This document shows, piece after piece, positions 11,686-33,091 of a DNA stretch of 64,000 nucleotides; within the stretch, counting starts at the first letter, position 1, and the number at the start of each line of letters is the position of its first letter. The notes below the pieces were generated by a model. The model was not told where the DNA came from, searched no databases, and saw nothing but the letters and a program-made list of their open reading frames with translations. Where the stretch lies: NCBI RefSeq assembly GCF_027595985.1, contig NC_073303.1:332927179-332991178 (forward strand). The letters are read 5' to 3'. Source of the DNA: Sorex araneus. Taxonomy: Eukaryota; Chordata; Mammalia; Eulipotyphla; Soricidae. A program made the translations under genes and the position numbers.

Positions 11686-12062
11686 TTCTTTCTTTCTTTC
11701 TTTATTTATTTATTTGGCATTTGGGCCACACACAGCAATGTTCAAGGCTGACTTCTGGCTCTGCTCAGAAATTACTACTGATAACTCTTGGGAATGCATG
11801 TAGGAGACTGGGGATCAAACCTAGGTCAGCCACATGCAAAGCAAATACCCTATCCAGGCCCCACCCAGCCCCCTAACCTCTTTTTTTTTCTTTTTTGCTT
11901 TTTGTGTCACACCCAGCAATGCTCAGGGGTTACTCCTGGCTCTCCAACCAGGAATTGGGGGACAGTGCTTGGGGGATTATATGGGATGCCGGGGATCGAA
12001 CCCAGGTCGGCCGCATGCAAGGCAAACGCCCAACCCACTGTACTACCACTTTGGTCCCCCCA
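11686..12062 (-). mobile_element. Two head-to-tail antisense SINEs
   Basis: An older copy (about 11686-11877) and a younger one (about 11879-12062) sit in the same minus orientation. The first is led by a (CTTT)n/(TTTA)n tract derived from its tail. The younger keeps the antisense box B GGGATCGAACCC. They lie just upstream of exon B. Confidence 0.85.
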
Positions 12063-12182
12063 AACCTCTTTAACCTTCTCCCCATGGATCCTGGTCCCCC
12101 TTTTCCTTCCAGTGCTGTGTGCTTTGAGGTAATTCTAGAGCCCAGTCCTGCCAGTGACTCTAAACTCTTCCCACAGTGCTGA

Positions 12183-20865
<8,683 letters not shown>

Positions 20866-21443
20866 GCTCCGTCATGGAGAACGGGGTGAGCTCCTCCAGC
20901 ATGGCCGAGAAGTCCCAGAAGCAGCCCCCGACCCCCAGCTTCCAGAGCCCCGCCACCAGCGTGGGGCTGGACGAAGGGGTCTCGGCGGGCCTCGGGGGCG
21001 CGGGGGAGGCCCTGAAGCAGGAGTGCGACTCCCTGGGCGCGCCGCAGGCCAGCAGCACCTCGTCCCGGCCGCCGTCGTCGCCGTGCGCGGGGGGCCCGCG
21101 GGCGCTGGCCTGGCCGGGGAGGCCGGCGGGCGGCGGTGGGGGCCTGGCGGGCGCGCTGCCCCCCGTGGTCATCCTGTCCAAGGCCGCCTACGGGCTGCTG
21201 GGCGCCCCGCGCGGGGGCCAGCTGCCCGCAGCCTCGGCCCTGCTGCCGCACGCCGACGTGGCCTGGGTGAGCGCGCTGCGGCCGCTGCTGCCCCGGGAGC
21301 CGAGCGGCGAGGAGCAGTCGCTGTACTACCGCCGGTGGACGGCCGCGCGGCCGCACCACGCCGACCACGCCAACCAGGCCGACCCCGCGACGGGCGCCCG
21401 CGCCTGCCACCCGCGCCGCCTGCTGCTCACCGGGCCGCCGCAG
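20866..21443 (+). CDS. GREB1L: GREB1L coding exon E (residues 279-471), GC-rich
   Basis: The largest exon here at 578 bases. The first half is a Ser/Pro/Gly-rich linker (begins [19 protein letters not shown]). The second half holds conserved [43 protein letters not shown] and [10 protein letters not shown], the last being the first half of a Walker A motif. The acceptor is CCTCTTGCAG and the donor is CCGCAG|GTAGGC. The codons are extremely GC-rich. Between the conserved blocks the protein is rich in Gly, Ala, Pro and Arg, more than I remember for the human protein, which suggests local GC-driven change. Confidence 0.95.
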
Positions 21444-21787
<344 letters not shown>

Positions 21788-22541
21788 TGATGCTCTCTGT
21801 CAGGCCTTTGCTGGGCGGCGTCTCCCCTGGGAAGGGGTCGTGAAGCCTGCACTTAATGCGCTGCACGTGTGGACGCCGCCGTGCAGCCCCGGCACTGCAG
21901 AGAACCCCCCCTCCCCCGCTTACGATTGCAGTAAGGAGCAAGGGTTGGTGCGAGGCAGGGCTGTGGGGGGCTGGTTTTCAAACCAAGACCCTGCCCCCCC
22001 GTGCCACCTTTTTCTGCCACCCAGCTCCTGGCACGCCTTCCCTGGCCCACTTCCCTGAGAGGGAGCTACTGCAGTGCCCTGCCCGCGGCCACGCTGCTGT
22101 TTGCCCAGCACCACCTGGCCGATGCAGTGTCTGAGGAAGGGAGGACCAAGCTCGTCTCTGTTTCCACACTGCACCTGGGCTCCCGGGCCGTGTCGTCTGA
22201 TCCCACAGGAAAGCATTTGAGGAGAGGACAGGGAAGCAAAATGCTTCTGCTAAGGAATGGGAGAGCAGGCGAGAGCACTCCGGGAGTCAAGGAGCTGCGC
22301 GCCTGGGCTAGTGCCCGCCTCCAGGGAAGGGGCCATCTGTGCACCCAGCCGTGCTGATGTGGGCAGTGCCTCCTGGTTTCACGGAGCTGGTTTTTATAGG
22401 CTTTTTCCAGGCTGCCCCCACCTTGGGGCTTTCTGTGTCCGTAAGCATCTGCTGTGGCACTGCCAAAGAAAAAGGACTTTGAGCTTTGGGTGGCCTCCCT
22501 CAGGTCTGACCATGAAGTTTCTTACAAAAGAAACATGTTTC

Positions 22542-22722
22542 GGGGCTGGAGCAATAGTACAGCAGGTAGGGCGTTTGCCTTGCATGCTGCCGACCCGGGT
22601 TTGATTCCCAGCATCCCGTATGGTCCCCTGAGCACCGCCAGGGGTGATTCCTGAGTGCAGAGCCAGGAATAACCTCTGTGCATTGCCGGGTGTGACCCAA
22701 AAAGCAAAAAAAAAAAAAAAAC
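22542..22722 (+). mobile_element. Young SINE with target-site duplication
   Basis: Full-length copy with box A-like TAGTACAGCAGG, box B-like GGGTTTGATTCC and a long A tail. CATGTTTC flanks it at 22534-22541 and 22723-22730. Confidence 0.92.
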
Positions 22723-23559
22723 CATGTTTCTGCTGAGGCATCTCCATCTTGTCTTCTCCCCTGGCCTGGCGTCTTTCGGACTTCTTTCAGTACTTAATTC
22801 CTGAAAAATCATCTTCAAAGATTGGGGGTGGGAGGGCGAGGAGCATTAGTACAGAGGATAGGGCCTGTGTCTTGCACTCAGCCAGCCCCTGTGCACAGAG
22901 CCTGGATAAGCCCGGAGCAATACCAGTGTGGCCCCAAAACAAAGCAAATGATTGGGGTCAGGGGGCTTGTTCAGCCTTTGTGCACTGGGGCTGGCAAAAG
23001 GGTTGATGACAGTGTGACTCCTTTTCACATATCTTGGTTTTATTGCTTCCCGGAACTCATTACCAAAGGGTCCCACCACACTCTCATAGGGCCAGAGAGT
23101 GGGTGTAGGCAGGGGACAGCCAGCTCATCTCTGGGCCAAGAACAGCGTGGCCTTGAGCCAGGGTTTGCATCTGATAATCTGCCTGGCTGGTCAGGTGCAG
23201 CCTGCTCCTGGTCATGAGAAGCATGTTGGGCTTTATTGCTTCTCTCTTATTTTAGTGCTGAGGAACGTGAGACACTCAATGACACATGAAAGGGGGGCAA
23301 AAAAGGCCAGAATTATAGTAGTAACTCTGCCTTGCACATGGCTTACCTGAGTTTGATCCCCAACATCTCATATGGTCCCCTGAGCACCACTGGCTGTGAC
23401 CCCCAACCCCACAAACAACATAAACTTAAAGTTTCAGGTAAAATGAAAACTTCACCTCAGGCACATAAAAATTAAAAAATCATGTTTACGAGTTTCGTGT
23501 TCTACCCAGCTAGCCAGGCATATAAAAGTATGGTGCTTAAAAGATAGTAATTGTGCTTC

Positions 23560-25030
23560 TAGCCTTCTAACTCAGATAACTCAGATAATTTACAACACTG
23601 AATAAACTTCAGGTGTACGGCTCATATTTCCACAGATGTTTATGCCACACCATACCCCCCACCCACCATCCAGTCATACTATCTGTCATCATCCTTGTGG
23701 GGCCAACCATCTGGTCACCCCTTTCTGTCCTCTTCTAAAGATTGTTGATTTCGGGGTGTGAGGGTCTCCACAGCACTGCTTGGGAGCTTGAGTGCTGTGC
23801 CTAAGTATACTTGGTCTCCCTGTGCCCAACGGCTAGGTGCTCAGGCCGGCTCCTCAAGCCAGTGCAAGGCCCATGAGGACTATCCCCACAATTATCCCTG
23901 GGGAGCCCCAATAGGCAAGGGATCAAACTCAGACCCCCACACATGAGGCTTCACCCTTGATCAGCCACCTCAGCCATCAAGGGGTTTTGTTTTGCTCACT
24001 TCTTTTTATATCCCACATGGTGAAATCTTGCAGTCTGTCTCTGAATCAGCACCCTCTGGCATACACCCACCCATGTCCTCACAAATGGCATCTCTTTCAT
24101 ATAGCATCTTTTATTTTTATGGAGATAACTGTGGTTTGCAAGAATACAAATGTTTGTAAGCTTTCGTGGTGTAGTGTTACCACACCCACCAGCACAGTCC
24201 AGTCCAGTGGGCACTGTTAGCTTATGCTTCCTTGCTCCCTCCCACACCCTAAGAAATCTCAATTCTATTTGGCCAGTCTAAGGTTTACCCCCCCCACACT
24301 GGACATTTATTTTTTTCTTGCTTTGTTGGTTTTGTTTTTAGTTTGTTTGGGGGCCACACTTGGTGGAATTTGGGGTACCATGCAGTGACAGATCTAATCT
24401 GGGGCTTCCACACGCCAAGCATGAGCTCCAGTCCTTTAGAACCATCTCCTCAACTCATTTTTTATTCCTTTACTTTGTTTCTTATATACCACATGTAAGC
24501 AAAATTATCCAGTATTTGTCTTTTACCTCCTGACTTATTTCAGCTTAGCATGACCCCCTCCTGTTCTGTCCCTGTTGTAGCAAAAGGCAAACTTCCTCCT
24601 CTCTTGGCGCTGTTGTACGTGTAGACACTTTAGCCACTCATCCATCATTGGGCCCGATCTCAGCTGTTATAAACAGTGCCGCAGTGAACACAGCAGTGCA
24701 CATATCTTTTCAAAATTATTATTTTTGTGTGTTCTTTGGGTAAATACTTGGGAGTAGAATTACTATCGTGTGGTATTCTATTTTTAGTGGCTTTTCAGAA
24801 ATCATTATACTATTTTTCCATAGATACTGAGCCAGCTTTACTTTCTCTCCAGCAGGGAATGAGGGTTCCTTTTATTCCCCATTCCTGCCAGCCTTGCTGT
24901 TTCTAGCCTTTTTGGTAGACTGTTCTCATGGGTGTGAAGTGATTACCCTATTGCCTTTTTGATTTGCATATTCCTGATGATGAGCAGTTGAGCACTTGTT
25001 CATGCACTTATTTGCTTTATACATGTGTTC
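23560..25030 (-). mobile_element. Old antisense L1 3' end, interrupted
   Basis: Diverged sequence in the order of an L1 3' UTR and ORF2 end read on the minus strand: TTTCAGCTTAGCATGA near 24540, CTGTTATAAACAGTGCCGC near 24664, and TTTGATTTGCATATTCCTGATGA near 24957. A degenerate SINE (about 24330-24460) interrupts it. Edges are approximate. Confidence 0.65.
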
Positions 25031-25312
25031 TTTGGAGAAGTAGATGTCCATATTTTGTTGTTGCTTTGGGCTATACCTGGTGATACTCCGGGGCTTCTGC
25101 ACATGAGTGCTTGAGATTACTGTTTGGGCTCCATTTGGTAACAAGAATTGAACCCCTGCCTCCTGCAGGCAAAGTATTCATGTATGCGCCCTAGGCCACT
25201 GGACTATCCTTGCAGCCTTCCATACTTTCCAGTGGGATTGTTGAGTTTTAGAAGTTCTTTATTAAGTTCTTTATGTATTTTTGTTTTATTTCATTTTGTA
25301 GTACAGAGCTTT

Positions 25313-25487
25313 ATTTTTATTTTTTCTTTTTGGGTCACAGCCAATGATGCACAGAGTTCACTGCTGGCTCTGCACTCAGGAATTACCCCTGGCGGTGCTC
25401 AGGGGACCATATGGGATGCTGGGAATCGAACCCGGGTTGGCCGCATGCAAGGCCGCATGCTACCCACTGTGCTATCGCTCCAGCCCC
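25313..25487 (-). mobile_element. Young antisense SINE with perfect target-site duplication
   Basis: Minus copy with the antisense box B GGAATCGAACCC. AGTACAGAGCTTT is repeated exactly at 25300-25312 and 25488-25500. GGCCGCATGC is duplicated within the tRNA-like head, a small internal change. Confidence 0.93.
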
Positions 25488-25989
25488 AGTACAGAGCTTT
25501 TTAGATTAAAATAATATCATGTTTCTAAGTTTATGTTGTTTCTCTTGCCAATGAAGTCCCTGAATATATCACTGTCTTTTGTAGATTCATTGTCTTTAAT
25601 CCATTCTGAGTAAATTTTTTTGTTTGGTTGATTTTGGGTCATACGTGGGTTCTGGAATCACTCTGGTCGTGCTTGTTGATCATGGGAACTTACAGTGCCA
25701 GAGATTGACCTGTAGGTCTCCCACATGTAAACATGCTCAGCTAATTGAACTATCTCTCTGGCTCCTTGAGTTAACTTTTATATATTAGTGTGAAACAATG
25801 AGTCATTTTCATTTATTTGCATATGACCATTCAGTTCCCAAGAACCATTTGGTGAAGAGAACCTTCATTTCTCTGTTTTATGCTCTTAGCTCTTTGTCAT
25901 ACATTAACTGTTCATATATATGAGAGCTGATTTTTTGAGTTCTCTATTCTATTCCATTCATCTGAATGCTTTTATTAAAATAGCATGTA

Positions 25990-26212
25990 GTACTGTAGCA
26001 CTGTTGTCCAGTTGTTCATTGGTTTGCTCGAGTGGGCACCAGTAACGTCTCCATTGTGAGACTTGTTACTGTTTTTAGCATATCAAATATGCCACAGGTA
26101 GCTTGCCAGGCGGGCGGGATACTCTCAGTAGCTTGCTGAGCTCTCCGAGAGCTCTCCGAGAGGGACGGAGGAATCAAATCCAGGTTGGCCACTGTGCTAT
26201 TGCTCCAGTCCT
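25990..26212 (-). mobile_element. Second SINE family (shared head, different body), copy 1
   Basis: On the minus strand a shortened tRNA-like head leads into a body with AGAGCTC, GGCAAGCTACC-like and GATATGCTAAAAACAG units. It ends near CAACTGGACAACAGTGCTACAG, a tail without poly-A. Part of the head (the segment holding TTGCCTTGCA in other copies) is deleted. Near-duplicated TAGCAT sequences flank it. Confidence 0.7.
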
Positions 26213-26498
26213 AAGATAGCATATTTTTGATGAATCTATCAAAATTCCAATGGCATTATTCAAGGACATAGAACAAATATTACTGAATTTTGTATGAAAC
26301 TACAAAACTTCCTGCACAATTCAAGAAATATTAAGGAAAAAGTTTGGGAGTCATTATCCCTGAGTTTGAACAATATAATAAGGCTATAGTAATTTGAAAA
26401 AAAATGCATGTTTTTATTTTTATTTTAAAAAATAAAATAGCATATTTGTATTTTTATCTTAAAAAATAAAATAGCATATTTTAAAAAATACTATAGCC

Positions 26499-26676
26499 GG
26501 GGCTGGAGCAATAGCACAGCGAGTAGGGCGTTTGCCCCACAAGCGGCCGACCCGGGTTTGATTCCCAGCATCCCATATGGTCCCCTGAGCACCTCCAGGA
26601 GTAATTCCTGAGTGAAGAGCCAGGAGTAACCCCCAAGCATCACTGGGTGTGACTCAAAAAGAAAAAAAAAAAACAC
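26499..26676 (+). mobile_element. Young SINE
   Basis: Full-length plus copy with box A-like TAGCACAGCGAG and box B-like GGGTTTGATTCC. It sits in a tandemly repeated AT-rich stretch (AAAATAGCATATTT-like units at about 26425-26490). Confidence 0.88.
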
Positions 26677-27176
26677 TAAGTTAAAAAAAAAAACAACTTA
26701 AAAAACAAAGATGTGTTGCAGCTTGTGTCTTGCAGTTCTGGAGACCTCCAGGGCACCTGCAGGGCTTCAGTGTCACATCCAGTGATGCCCAGTGTCCTCT
26801 AGGGTTCTGCTTATGGGCCATGTGGTAGAAGGGATTTTGCAAGCTCCCAGTCTCTTCTATTTCTTTTATTTATTGTTTTGTCATGCCAAATCTCAAACTC
26901 AGGACCTCACACATGCTTGGTATGTTTCGATGACTAAGCCACAACCCTGCTCTTCTATTTATTGGCAGTTTTAGGTTTTTGGGACCCCACCTGGCAATGC
27001 GAAAGAGTTACCCCTGGCTCTGCACTCAGGAATCACTTCTGGCAGCACTGGGGAGCCATATGGAATGCCAGGGATCAAACCCAGGTTAGGCGTAGGCAAG
27101 GCAAACTCCCTGCCCACTCTGAACTGTCTCTCTGGTCCCTCTTCTGTTTAACAGTGACCTGTAGTCTTCAGTGTAT

Positions 27177-27420
27177 TAGCACTGCACTGCACTGTCATCC
27201 CGTTGTTCATTGATTTGCTCGAGTGGGCACGAGTAACACCTCCATTTGTGAGACTTGTTACTGTTTTTGGCATATCAAATACACCACGGGTAGCTTGCAG
27301 GCTCTGCCGTGCGGGCAGGATACTCTCAGTAACTTGCCGGGCTCTCCGAGAGAGACAGAGGAATCAAACCCAGGTTGGCCGAGTGCAAGGTAAACACCCT
27401 ATCCACTGTGCTATCACTCC
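27177..27420 (-). mobile_element. Second SINE family, copy 2, with target-site duplication
   Basis: Most complete copy of the second family. The minus strand starts with the same kind of head as the main SINE (GGAGTGATAGCACAGTGGAT, box B-like GGGTTTGATTCC). It then continues into an unrelated body and ends in a short (AGTGC)n tail. AGTCTTCAGTGTAT flanks it exactly at 27163-27176 and 27421-27434, so the head plus new body moved as one unit. Confidence 0.85.
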
Positions 27421-27699
27421 AGTCTTCAGTGTATAAGTTATTCAACTCCTATACTCAGTTGACTCTAAATAATTGATTGCTTTTTATACAATTATAAATA
27501 GGATTGTCTGTTTTTCTATAGTTCATTATTTGCACACAGAAATGCAACAGATTTATATATAGATTTTTTTGTAGCATGCCATTTATTGTATTGGTTTGTT
27601 ATTTCTAATGGATTTTGCATGCAATCTTTATCACTTTCTGTATATACTGTGCCTTCTGCAAGTAGTGATCTTAATCACCATTTCGTTTGGATCCCCATT

Positions 27700-28290
27700 A
27701 TTTTAATTAATGTACCTTATCTTTACCAATGAACATGTAGGGTGTTTCCATATATGTAGGGAATCAAACCAGGGATCAAACCCAGGTCAGGTGTGTGCTG
27801 TGAATAGAGCTGCAAGGAACATGGTAGTCCATATATCTCTTCAAATTGATGTTTTCATATTCTGCAGATAAATACTCAGAGGTGAAGTTGCTGGATCATA
27901 TAGTAGCTCTATTTTTTGTTGTTGTTTATGAAAGGTCACATCCAGCAATGCTCACGGGTTACTCCTGGCTCTGCACTCAGGAGTCACTCCAAGTGGGGCT
28001 CTGGGGATCATATGCAGTGCGAGGAATTGAACCTGGGTCAGCTGCATGCAAGGAAAACACCTTACTATTTGCACTATCTCTCCAGCCCCAAGTAGTTCTA
28101 TTTTTAATAGTTTAGGAACCTCCATACTATTTTTCATAGAAGTTGCACCAAGTTACATTTACACCAACAGTGTTTTCCTCTTTTCTCTACATCCTTGCCA
28201 ATACTTCTTCTTGTCACTTGGGTTCTCATAGATGTGAGATGATATCTTTGCTATTTGTACTTCCTTAACAATGATATATTATATAAAGAC
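27700..28290 (-). mobile_element. Old antisense L1 ORF2 end carrying a SINE
   Basis: Diverged L1 ORF2 3' sequence (AATAGAGCTGCAAGGAACATGG and AGATAAATACTCAGAGGTGAAG on the plus strand). It is split by an antisense SINE at about 27913-28088, flanked by near-duplicates of AAGTAGTTCTATTTTT. Confidence 0.75.
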
Positions 28291-28489
28291 AGTAAATATG
28301 GGCCTGGTGGTATGTCTATAGACAAATGTTATTCAGAACTCCTTTAGCCTTTTTTGTAAAAAAATAAATAAAAATTTAAAAGGGCTTTATTTAAAACTTA
28401 TCTTAAACTTTTTTGATAAGTTTTATTAATAACAATGAGTATCATCTATGGATGACCTACTTCAGAGCTGCTACTGTCTGAGGACTTTA

Positions 28490-28656
28490 TTTTTATTTAT
28501 TTTGGGTCACACTCGGCGATGCATAGGGGTTACTCCTTGCTCAGCACTCAGGAATTACTCTAGCAGTGCTCGAAGACCATATGGGATGCTGGGAATCAAA
28601 CCTGGGTTGGCCATGTGCAAGACAAATGCCATACCTGCTGTGCTCTCCTCCAGCCC
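28490..28656 (-). mobile_element. Antisense SINE with perfect target-site duplication
   Basis: Minus copy ending in CTCCTCCAGCCC. The exact 16-base duplication CTGTCTGAGGACTTTA lies at 28474-28489 and 28657-28672. Confidence 0.93.
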
Positions 28657-28957
28657 CTGTCTGAGGACTTTACACATACCAACTAGGATCCTTTTAGCAA
28701 TTGTGAAACCTCAGGGACGAAGGTGCTTACAGGTGAGAAATAGTCAGAGGAGGAGCCTGGGCTCACATCCAAATAGCACAGGGAGCTTCCTACGTGGCAA
28801 GAGGTGCTGGGTTAGAAGGACATGCAGGAGTATAGTCTGAGCACAGAGACTGTGACAGGCTCCCAGTAATTCTGCAACCGACGTTTACACTGGAATCTTG
28901 TTCAGTGCATTTTGGTTGTTTGGTTTTGTTGTGGTGCTATAAAGAGAACCCATCATT

Positions 28958-29143
28958 GGGGCTGGAGTGATAGCACAGCGGGTAGGGCGTTTGCCTTGCA
29001 CGCGGCCAACCCGGGTTCGAATCCCAGCATCCCATATGGTCCCCTGAGCACCGCCAGGGGTAATTCCTGAGTGCAGAGCCAGGAGTAACCCCTGTGCATC
29101 GCCAGGTGTGACCCAAAAAGCAAAAAAAAAAAAAAAAAAAAAA
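28958..29143 (+). mobile_element. Very young SINE with perfect target-site duplication
   Basis: Near-consensus plus copy with box A-like TAGCACAGCGG and box B-like GGGTTCGAATCC, and a poly-A tail of about 25 bases. AAAGAGAACCCATCA lies at 28941-28955 and 29144-29158. Confidence 0.95.
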
Positions 29144-29264
29144 AAAGAGAACCCATCACCTTACACATGCAAGACACATGCTTTACCACTGAGTCACATT
29201 CCTGGGCTCAATGTAGTCTTCAGATCTCTTGGGTCATTAACATCTATAACATTCCACAACTGGG

Positions 29265-29417
29265 GCCGGAGCAGTAGTTCAGTGGGTGGAGCGTTTGCCT
29301 TGCATGCAGCCAACCAGGGCTCAATCTCTGGCATCCCGTATGGCCCTCCAAAGCACAGAAGGGGTAATTCCTGAGTGCAGAGCCAAGAGTAACCCCTGAG
29401 CATTACTGGGTGTGACC

Positions 29418-29446
<29 letters not shown>
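29265..29446 (+). mobile_element. SINE with (AAAAC)n tail
   Basis: Plus copy with a diverged head and a tail of repeated CAAAA units. CCACAAC flanks it on both sides. Confidence 0.85.
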
Positions 29447-29448
<2 letters not shown>

Positions 29449-30142
29449 CAACAGGAGAACTGGTCTTCCATAGGAAGCTTAACAGTTTGAGGGGGATAAG
29501 TTAGGGAAGGGGACACTAGGATAATGGGGGAGGAGGCAAGTATCTACCACAGAGGCAGGCTAGCGGGTAGGAGGGAAACAGACATTGGTGAAGAGTGGTG
29601 GGCACTGGTGAAGGAATTGCTGTTGGAACAATATACGCCTGAAAATCCATGGTAACTATCTTTCTAATTCACAGTGATTCAATTTTAAAAAGTAAACAAA
29701 CAAAAGTCCCACAACTCTGACAACTGAATGTCAACAAATTTAAATCACCTAAATCTGAGCAAGCTTTTCTTGAAATCTGGGGGTCCAATGAGAAGGGATA
29801 ACTGATTTCATGAATGTGGGTGTTTGTGAACTGCATGTGAAGGAAACTAACGTGGGGCCTGGAGTCCCACACACTGCAGCAGAGCTGCCCCTCTGGGAAG
29901 TGGTGATCAGGAGAATACTTTATTTGCTTAAAGGTAGATTTCTAGGGGAATGTGGAGTCTCTTTTTTTCTGAAAAGGGTGCAGTAGGCCAAGAAAGTTTG
30001 GGAAACTCCATTACTGAAACAATTTTACTTTCCTCCGCCGCTCATTTCCCAACAACACAAAATGCCTTGCGTTTCAAAAGACCCTTCACCTCTGGCCCAC
30101 TGGAGTCAGCCTGCTACTCTCCCCGTCCTTTTCTTGTCCTAG

Positions 30143-30298
30143 ATCCCAGCGACAGCAGTGATGTGAGCCCATCGGAGAGAGAGCCCTGGCCTGACATCGA
30201 GAGCTTCAGTAAAATGCCCTTTGACGCCAGTGTGCATGACCCCAAGTACAGTCTGATGAGCCTGGTGTACACAGAGAAGCTGGCAGGGGTCAAGCAAG
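30143..30298 (+). CDS. GREB1L: GREB1L coding exon G (residues 506-558)
   Basis: The exon encodes an acidic Ser-rich start ([20 protein letters not shown]), then [20 protein letters not shown] and [11 protein letters not shown]. The acceptor is TTCTTGTCCTAG and the donor is CAAG|GTCAGT. The phase is 1 at both ends. Confidence 0.96.
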
Positions 30299-30575
30299 GT
30301 CAGTGCAAGCAGAGTCCAGTGTTAGGGCCTTCCTGGAAAATCCAGGGAACCATCTCAGAGGCCAGGAGCCCTGCGGCAGCCTAACATTTAAGAGCAGCTG
30401 GCATCATTCTCTCTGCTTCTCTCTCCTCTTACCTGTGTTTACTTGGTGAGTTCCAGCCTGCCTCTCGACCCTAAAGAGGATTCTTGGTAAAGCTCTTTTG
30501 GGGGAACTGGTGACTTTCTTCGCAGGCCAAGAGGTTTCGTATATATCACGGGAAGCTTTCTTGTCCTTTCTACAG
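30299..30575 (+). other. GREB1L: GREB1L intron G-H (277 bases)
   Basis: Short intron with donor GTCAGT and acceptor TCCTTTCTACAG. No repeat is recognised. Confidence 0.9.
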
Positions 30576-30715
30576 AAGCCACAAAGGAATCCAAAATCGA
30601 GGAGCCGCGGAAACGAGAGACTGTGTCCATGATGCTGACCAAATACGCGGCATACAACACCTTCCATCACTGTGAGCAGTGCCACCAGTACATGGACTTC
30701 ACCGCCGCCTCCCAG
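30576..30715 (+). CDS. GREB1L: GREB1L coding exon H (residues 558-604)
   Basis: The exon encodes a charged start ([20 protein letters not shown]), then [20 protein letters not shown] and DFTAASQ. The HHCEQC motif with a further His is reminiscent of a metal-binding knuckle, but no complete zinc-finger pattern is present. The donor CCCAG|GTGCAG is weaker than its neighbours. Confidence 0.96.
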
Positions 30716-31625
30716 GTGCAGCCCCCAGCCTCGCCTCTGACCCCACCAAGGCCTGTGCGTGTACGAGTGAACAGGGGGACGCCCAGAACCCCTCGACGGG
30801 CCACTCTAGTCAGACTCTCCACCTAGTGAAAGGGGGTCATGGTCATGGGACGTCCCGAAGAGTCAGCGCTCCTTCTTTGGTGGAGAGAACTGAGGGGGAG
30901 GGGAGACGAGTGGGAAGCAGTGCAGCCCCACATCCGGCTGCCTCTTGTTCAGGCAAGAGGGTATCGCCCAGGCTTGTTTTCAGGATAGCTCTAGCTTGCT
31001 TCCCCCAGTCTATTTTCTTGGTTTTGATCGACTCTGAACATGTACAACTCTTTCCTGCTCTGGCGTGGGCTGACTGAATGCCCCCCAAACCTGAAGAGCG
31101 CATCTCCACCCTTTGCCCACAAGGTAGGAGGAGACTGAAAATCTGAATTGGATCATTCTGTCCTTTCAATACCAACAGCTTTTGGGGTCCGGTGCTTTGG
31201 GAAGCTTTTTGGATTGAAATAAGCCCAGAATGCTTTACAGAATACAGTGTTTCAGGGGCGCCCCATGGCACATCCCCTCACCCTAGGGGCACAGCACCTG
31301 GCTTTGAGGGTTCAGGGTTGCATACCCACAGGAGTGGCGGCACAAGGTCAAGTTCAAGTCCACGTTCTTCTCTTTATGAGGCGTGGGGGGCACACCTGGT
31401 GATGCTCATAGATCTCTCCTGGCTCTACACTCAGGAATCACTCCTAGCAGTGCTTGGGGGGCCGGGACACCAGAGATCAAATCTGGGTCAGCCACATACA
31501 AGGCCAATACCCCACCTGCCCTGCTTTCGCTCTGGTCCCATGTTCTTCTTTTCTAACAACCTTAACAAGCAGGCAGGGAGTTTGCTCCCTGCTTACATCC
31601 GACCCTTTCTCCTTTGCAAATGTAG
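30716..31625 (+). other. GREB1L: GREB1L intron H-I with antisense SINE
   Basis: The intron is mostly unique. A diverged minus SINE at about 31373-31539 ends 86 bases before exon I. Confidence 0.82.
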
Positions 31626-32149
<524 letters not shown>

Positions 32150-33091
32150 TGAAAGAAGCACCCAGCTCCCTTCCACAGGCACGAAACTTTCAAAGGTTCC
32201 CTGCCTTTGGAGCAGAACTTGTCACTCCATCCAATTGGAATTTTCTTTCGTAGTGTATTTAGTTTTGCAGAATAAATTTCTGAGGAAGCAGGACACTGAG
32301 CACATGGGAGGGGCAGGGAACGAGCTGGTGTGGTGCCCGCAGTGCAGGAGCTGCCAGAGGCGCTGGGCTGAGCACAGACCGCACGACAACACTAGACAGA
32401 AGTGGCCTCACTAGGAGGAGCTGGTCCCCAGCCACTGCTAACTGTTAAAGACCTGCCAAGCTCCAAGTCTCCGTAACCTAGAAACTGGAAGCATCGTCCC
32501 AGCCTATGACTTCTTTTATGTCATTATGACTTTAAAGTGCCTGAAAGAACTTTCTTTTTCCCCATGGGCCTATTTCTGCAGGGAACACAGGACAGTGAGT
32601 TCATGGCAGAGCCGTGAGAGGCACCGGCGAGACCTAGAATGCCTCGTGTACCACCCTCAGGAAGGAAACTCCCTGGGTCCTGTATTTCAGAGCTGCTCTG
32701 TCTGGTCACTTCTTGCATTGTAGTTCAGAATTATTTTTTCCCATAGAACTTCTGTGTATATTTGGCTCAGGGAAGTCTCAGGAGGTTGAGAATTCAAAGG
32801 CTACTTGTTGGTTACTTTTGTATTGTTACTGTAGTTTAGACGGCATGGTACAACAGTGTTCATGATTTTGATGTACAAAGATACTACTCACCAGCATAAA
32901 GAAAAAAAGCCTTTCACTACTGCCCCTATGTCACTTCTAGTCCCACTCCTCCCCCACCCCTCTTCCATTTCCCTCACTGCTTAGTATAATGTTTCCTAAT
33001 TTGAGGCCAAGGACTTTTTTATCATGTCTCTGCTAATGTCTTTTAGAATCTAAGGCTAGATACCAATAAATAAGATTTCTGGAAGCTTACT

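Noticed and set aside
24480-25030. Possible coding exon in intron F-G
   Set aside because: It matches the order of L1 3' sequence and has no consistent splice sites.
28958-29143. tRNA gene calls at SINE heads
   Set aside because: Box A and box B are present, but they are followed by a SINE body, A tail and target-site duplication.
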